This document shows, in pieces, positions 61,088 through 64,000 of a stretch of DNA of 64,000 nt (within the stretch, counting starts at the first letter, position 1; the number at the start of each line of letters is the position of its first letter). A model generated the notes under the pieces. It worked only from the letters and a program-made list of their open reading frames with translations, searched no databases and was not told the origin of the DNA. The DNA lies in contig CBDCPM010000004.1 in the NCBI GenBank assembly GCA_965220265.1, positions 62,001-126,000 of the forward strand. Direction: 5' to 3'. The position numbers were made by a program, and so were the translations under genes. The DNA comes from Bin87 sp965220265. Lineage in GTDB: Bacteria > Chloroflexota > Dehalococcoidia > Lucifugimonadales > UBA3495.

Positions 61088-62548
61088 ATGGCGGAAGTCG
61101 TCACGCGCCAGTTCGTAGCCGCCTCGCAGGCGGCTGTCAAGGACACGCAGCTTCGCCAGGCGCTTCGCCGTGCCGGGACCGGATTTGACGGCACGCGGCG
61201 CGAGGCGATCGCCGAAGTCACGCCCGAGGTGTGGGAGGAATGGCGGGTACAGGCACGGCAGATCAAAGAACACACCATAGGGCACCTGGACTATTACCTG
61301 GAGATGCTGGAACGGAACGTGACCGCGGCCGGCGGACAGGTCCATTTCGCCGCCGATGCGCAGCAAGCCAACGCGATCGTTTTGCAAATCGCCCGCGCCA
61401 ACAGGGTGCGCACAGTAACCAAAAGCAAGTCGATGGTATCGGAGGAGCTCGGTCTCAACCACGTGCTCGAGGAGCAGGGAATCGATGTTTTCGAGACCGA
61501 CCTGGGCGAATACATCATCCAGTTGGCGGACGAAACTCCCTCGCACCTAGTGGCGCCGGCCCTGCACAAAACCCGTGCGCAGGTGGCCGCCCTTTTTGCG
61601 GAGCAGCTGGGAGTCCCGTACTCTGAAGATATCGAGGGGATGGCCCGCGTGGCTCGAGTCGTGCTGCGCCAGAAGTTCCTAGACGCGGACATGGGGATCA
61701 GCGGAGCCAATTTCCTGGTCGCGGAAACCGGCTCGCTGGTGATCATCACCAACGAGGGGAATGGTCGGCTGTGCACTTCCGCACCGCGGATCCACGTGGG
61801 CCTAGCCGGCATGGAGAAGGTGATCCCGTCTCTGCAGGACCTGACGGTGTTCCTGCGGCTGCTGCCACGCTCGGCCACCGGCCAGCGCATCACGTCGTAC
61901 ATGAGCATGGTCACCGGGCCGCGTCGGGCTGATGATGAAGATGGCCCGGAGGAATTTCACCTGGTGATCGTGGACAACGGGCGGAGTCGTCTGCTGGCAG
62001 ACCCTGCATTGCGCGAGTCGTTGTACTGCATCCGTTGCGGGGCGTGCCTGAACGTGTGTCCCGTGTACCAGCGGGTGGGAGGTCATGCCTACGGCTGGGT
62101 GTATCCCGGCCCGATCGGTTCGATCGTGACGCCGGCGCTGGTTGGCATTGGGCAGGCCAAGGATCTGCCAAACGCATCGACCCTATGCGGAGCGTGTCGG
62201 GACGCTTGCCCGGTGCAAATTAACATCCCCCGAATGCTGCTGCACCTGCGACACAACATAGCCGAAGGTCAAGGGTCGTATCAGGACACTGCTTCAGATA
62301 CGGCCGGACTGCTAGCGCGCGGCTTTGCCACCGTTATGTCTAATCCGGTATTGCTCAACTTGGGACGCAAGATCGGCAGGACGCTGCTACGGCCCGTGTC
62401 GAAAGGCGGGTTGCTGGGTCAGACGCGCATACCGTTGGTCTCGCGCTGGACACGTTCCCGGGACTTGCCGATTCCGGCATCCCGTTCGTTCGGCGAAATC
62501 TGGCGCGACGAGCTATCAGGAACCAGATCCGACCGAAATCGGCCGTAA
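61088..62548 (+). CDS. lutB: Lactate utilization protein B (LUD domain and two 4Fe-4S clusters)
   Basis: The 486-residue product has an N-terminal LUD domain (SKSMVSEELGLNHVLEEQGIDVFETDLGEYIIQLADETPSH), then CIRCGACLNVCPVYQ and CGACRDACPVQI ferredoxin motifs near residues 316-385. A C-terminal helical tail follows. ATG 61088 follows the lutA stop. It carries electrons in the LutABC lactate oxidase. Confidence 0.9.
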   Translation: MAEVVTRQFVAASQAAVKDTQLRQALRRAGTGFDGTRREAIAEVTPEVWEEWRVQARQIKEHTIGHLDYYLEMLERNVTAAGGQVHFAADAQQANAIVLQIARANRVRTVTKSKSMVSEELGLNHVLEEQGIDVFETDLGEYIIQLADETPSHLVAPALHKTRAQVAALFAEQLGVPYSEDIEGMARVARVVLRQKFLDADMGISGANFLVAETGSLVIITNEGNGRLCTSAPRIHVGLAGMEKVIPSLQDLTVFLRLLPRSATGQRITSYMSMVTGPRRADDEDGPEEFHLVIVDNGRSRLLADPALRESLYCIRCGACLNVCPVYQRVGGHAYGWVYPGPIGSIVTPALVGIGQAKDLPNASTLCGACRDACPVQINIPRMLLHLRHNIAEGQGSYQDTASDTAGLLARGFATVMSNPVLLNLGRKIGRTLLRPVSKGGLLGQTRIPLVSRWTRSRDLPIPASRSFGEIWRDELSGTRSDRNRP

Positions 62549-62551
62549 TGC

Positions 62552-63334
62552 ATGGGTATCCCATTCACACGAGGAAGCTCGGACGAAAGCGGTTCGATGG
62601 GTATCCCATCGGAGCAGTTCAGGGAGACCGTGCGGGCGGCACTAGGGAGGCAGAGCGGACCGCCTCCAGAACCGTACGGCATTCTGACGCAAGAACTCCC
62701 TGCCCTGGAGACGCAAGCGGAAGCCGTGCGGGAGCGGATTGCCCGGGAAACGCCGGAGCTACTGGACCAAATGGAAGCGACGGCTGGGCTCCGGGGCTGG
62801 AACGTGCACAGGTGTGGGGGAGGGGAGGAAGTGTTGGATTATGTCGTGTCGCTGGTGCGACGGCTGGGAGCGACATCGGTTGCAAGGTCGCAACAGCCGG
62901 TATTCGACACGCTCCCGGTGGACGCTGCGATCGCGGGGGCGGGTGGGCTGTGCTGGCCTGCGGTATACGACGGGCCTTCCAGCCGGACCGACGTGCGGCA
63001 GCGGTTGGCCGAATCAGGCATGGGGATCACTGGGGCTGACTACGCGATTGCGGAAACGGGATCGGTGATTGTTTTGCCCAGGCGAGGCCTGAGCCGCCTA
63101 GTGTCGGTGGTGCCGCCAGTCCATGTAGCGATTGTCAGGCCCGCGGATATTCTCGGCACGTTGGACGACCTGTTCACGCTGCGCCGGCTGGAGTACGTGC
63201 GGAACGGGGGCGAAATGGGCAGTTACCTGAATTTCATCACCGGGCCCAGTCGGACCGCGGACATTGAGCAGACTATCGTGGTGGGTGTGCACGGACCCCG
63301 TGAGGTCCACATGGTGCTGCTGAACAAGGAGTAG
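62552..63334 (+). CDS. lutC: Lactate utilization protein C (LUD domain)
   Basis: The 260-residue product is a LUD-domain protein. The C-terminal half has MGITGADYAIAETGSVIVLP, then GSYLNFITGPSRTADIEQTIVVGVHGPREVHMVL. Two ATGs, at 62552 and 62597, both begin the same 12-base palindrome-like ATGGGTATCCCA, so the exact start is open. It lies 3 bases after lutB and closes the operon. Confidence 0.88.
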   Translation: MGIPFTRGSSDESGSMGIPSEQFRETVRAALGRQSGPPPEPYGILTQELPALETQAEAVRERIARETPELLDQMEATAGLRGWNVHRCGGGEEVLDYVVSLVRRLGATSVARSQQPVFDTLPVDAAIAGAGGLCWPAVYDGPSSRTDVRQRLAESGMGITGADYAIAETGSVIVLPRRGLSRLVSVVPPVHVAIVRPADILGTLDDLFTLRRLEYVRNGGEMGSYLNFITGPSRTADIEQTIVVGVHGPREVHMVLLNKE

Positions 63335-63338
63335 GGCA

Positions 63339-63680
63339 ATGCCGATGCGAGTAGGGTTCATCCAGTTCAGGCGGCAAATGATGGAACAGCAACTGTCCGA
63401 GATACTGGACGTGCTGCCCACGTTGGGCATCGAGAAGGCGATCCTGGTTGGAGATATGGTGAGCGGCGATTACTCGCCCAGCAGCACCATCGATCTGCTG
63501 TTTGTCCACGATACGGACCGACCATTTGGGAGGCGCGCCGACTTCTTCTCGTATCATATAGGCTCGCAGGTCGGCATGAGAGCGCAGGTATACACGCCGT
63601 CTGAATTCGAAGAGTTGCAGGACACGCTGCCGGCACTACACCAGGCCTGCAAGCAAGGAAGGGTGATTTTTGATGCCTGA
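63339..63680 (+). CDS. Nucleotidyltransferase-fold (MNT-like) protein
   Basis: The 113-residue product has a minimal nucleotidyltransferase core. The segment VGDMVSGDYSPSSTIDLLFV corresponds to GSxARGxxxxxSDIDLLV, but the first Ser is Met and the SDxD pair is STxD, so the metal site is altered. It overlaps the following HEPN gene by 8 bases. In MNT-HEPN toxin-antitoxin pairs the MNT partner modifies or neutralises the HEPN ribonuclease. Confidence 0.75.
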   Translation: MPMRVGFIQFRRQMMEQQLSEILDVLPTLGIEKAILVGDMVSGDYSPSSTIDLLFVHDTDRPFGRRADFFSYHIGSQVGMRAQVYTPSEFEELQDTLPALHQACKQGRVIFDA

Positions 63681-64000
63681 TTTCGCTGCGGAAGGCGCTC
63701 GCTGGTTTCGACAGGCGGAGCAAGACCTTGAGGACGCGGGTTTCAACCGGGGAGGAGGCCGATACAACGTTGCCTGCTTCCTGAGCCAACAGGCCGCAGA
63801 GAAGGCGGTTAAGGCTTATTTGTATAAGCGCGGGGCAGAAGACGTGTGGGGAAACTCGTTGATCGACCTCTGCGAAGACGCCAAGATCTTCGAGATGTTC
63901 TTCGACACGATCAAAGCGGACGCACGGCAACTGGACAAGTACTACGACATCACGAGGTATCCAGAATATTTGCCCAGCGGGATACCGTCGGAAGCCTTCG
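63673..64000 (+). CDS. HEPN-domain protein, partial at the window end
   Basis: The first 109 residues visible are a HEPN domain of the classical type: FRQAEQDLEDAGFNRGGGRYNVACF, LSQQAAEKAVKAYLYKRGAE and YDITRYPEYLPSGIPSEAF. HEPN proteins of this group are toxins or regulators paired with MNT nucleotidyltransferases. ATG 63673 overlaps the upstream gene by 8 bases. The C-terminus lies outside the window. Confidence 0.8.
   Translation, partial: MPDFAAEGARWFRQAEQDLEDAGFNRGGGRYNVACFLSQQAAEKAVKAYLYKRGAEDVWGNSLIDLCEDAKIFEMFFDTIKADARQLDKYYDITRYPEYLPSGIPSEAF

Overview
The window is about 60% GC and packed with genes. The contents suggest a Chloroflexota bacterium of the Dehalococcoidia/SAR202 type, possibly a host-associated or metagenome-derived lineage. 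The hints are a PAC2-family protein, an F420-type luciferase-like oxidoreductase, several acetolactate-synthase-like TPP enzymes, CitE-like lyases, an ADP-forming acyl-CoA synthetase, LutABC, and many interspersed palindromic repeats and IS copies. The taxonomy is inference; no rRNA is present.

Layout. 1-4741: tRNA-Val, a PAC2 protein, an amidohydrolase, a nitroreductase, an EamA transporter and tRNA-Glu. 5501-18360: two IS1380-family elements in opposite orientation, each with terminal inverted repeats and a 5-bp target duplication. They bracket a HypE-like protein, a PLP-dependent dehydratase, a small HTH protein behind a GTACAC-rich control region, a formamidase, a TPP enzyme, three tandem arrays and a PaREP1-like protein. 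The second IS cut the 3' end off an N6-adenine DNA methylase gene. 21400-25817: a second TPP enzyme and an ADP-forming acyl-CoA synthetase. 25872-29731: a HEPN-domain gene broken by successive insertions (a 155-bp palindrome-ended element, an IS630 with an IS5-type element nested inside it, and a 114-bp MITE). Removing them restores one 445-codon frame.

30001-33849: a PPOX-type flavoprotein, a small membrane protein and three consecutive CitE-like paralogues. 34228-45369: a large CHAT-STAND-TPR protein, an alpha/beta hydrolase, a solo HsdR-N-like nuclease domain, a HicBA toxin-antitoxin pair, an F420-type oxidoreductase, an MmgE/PrpD protein, an ECF sigma/anti-sigma pair and a 50-residue zinc ribbon. 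45382-54253 (minus): a double ThyX-like protein, a frameshifted methyltransferase, a third TPP enzyme and a complete 2-oxoacid dehydrogenase operon (E3, E1 alpha, E1 beta, E2). 54466-59421: ferredoxin-thioredoxin reductase, the Tat translocase (TatA, TatB, TatC), an RlmD-Maf fusion, thioredoxin and tRNA-Sec. 59514-64000: an unknown protein, LutABC and the start of an MNT/HEPN module.

How it works together. The metabolic genes fit aerobic heterotrophy on 2-oxoacids, lactate, amides and acyl-CoA esters. FTR, thioredoxin and tRNA-Sec point to thiol/selenol chemistry. The accessory regions hold many defence or conflict genes (CHAT-STAND, two HEPN proteins, HicBA, DNA methylase, HsdR-N domain). 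Several have been broken by mobile elements, and the junctions can be read exactly from target-site duplications.
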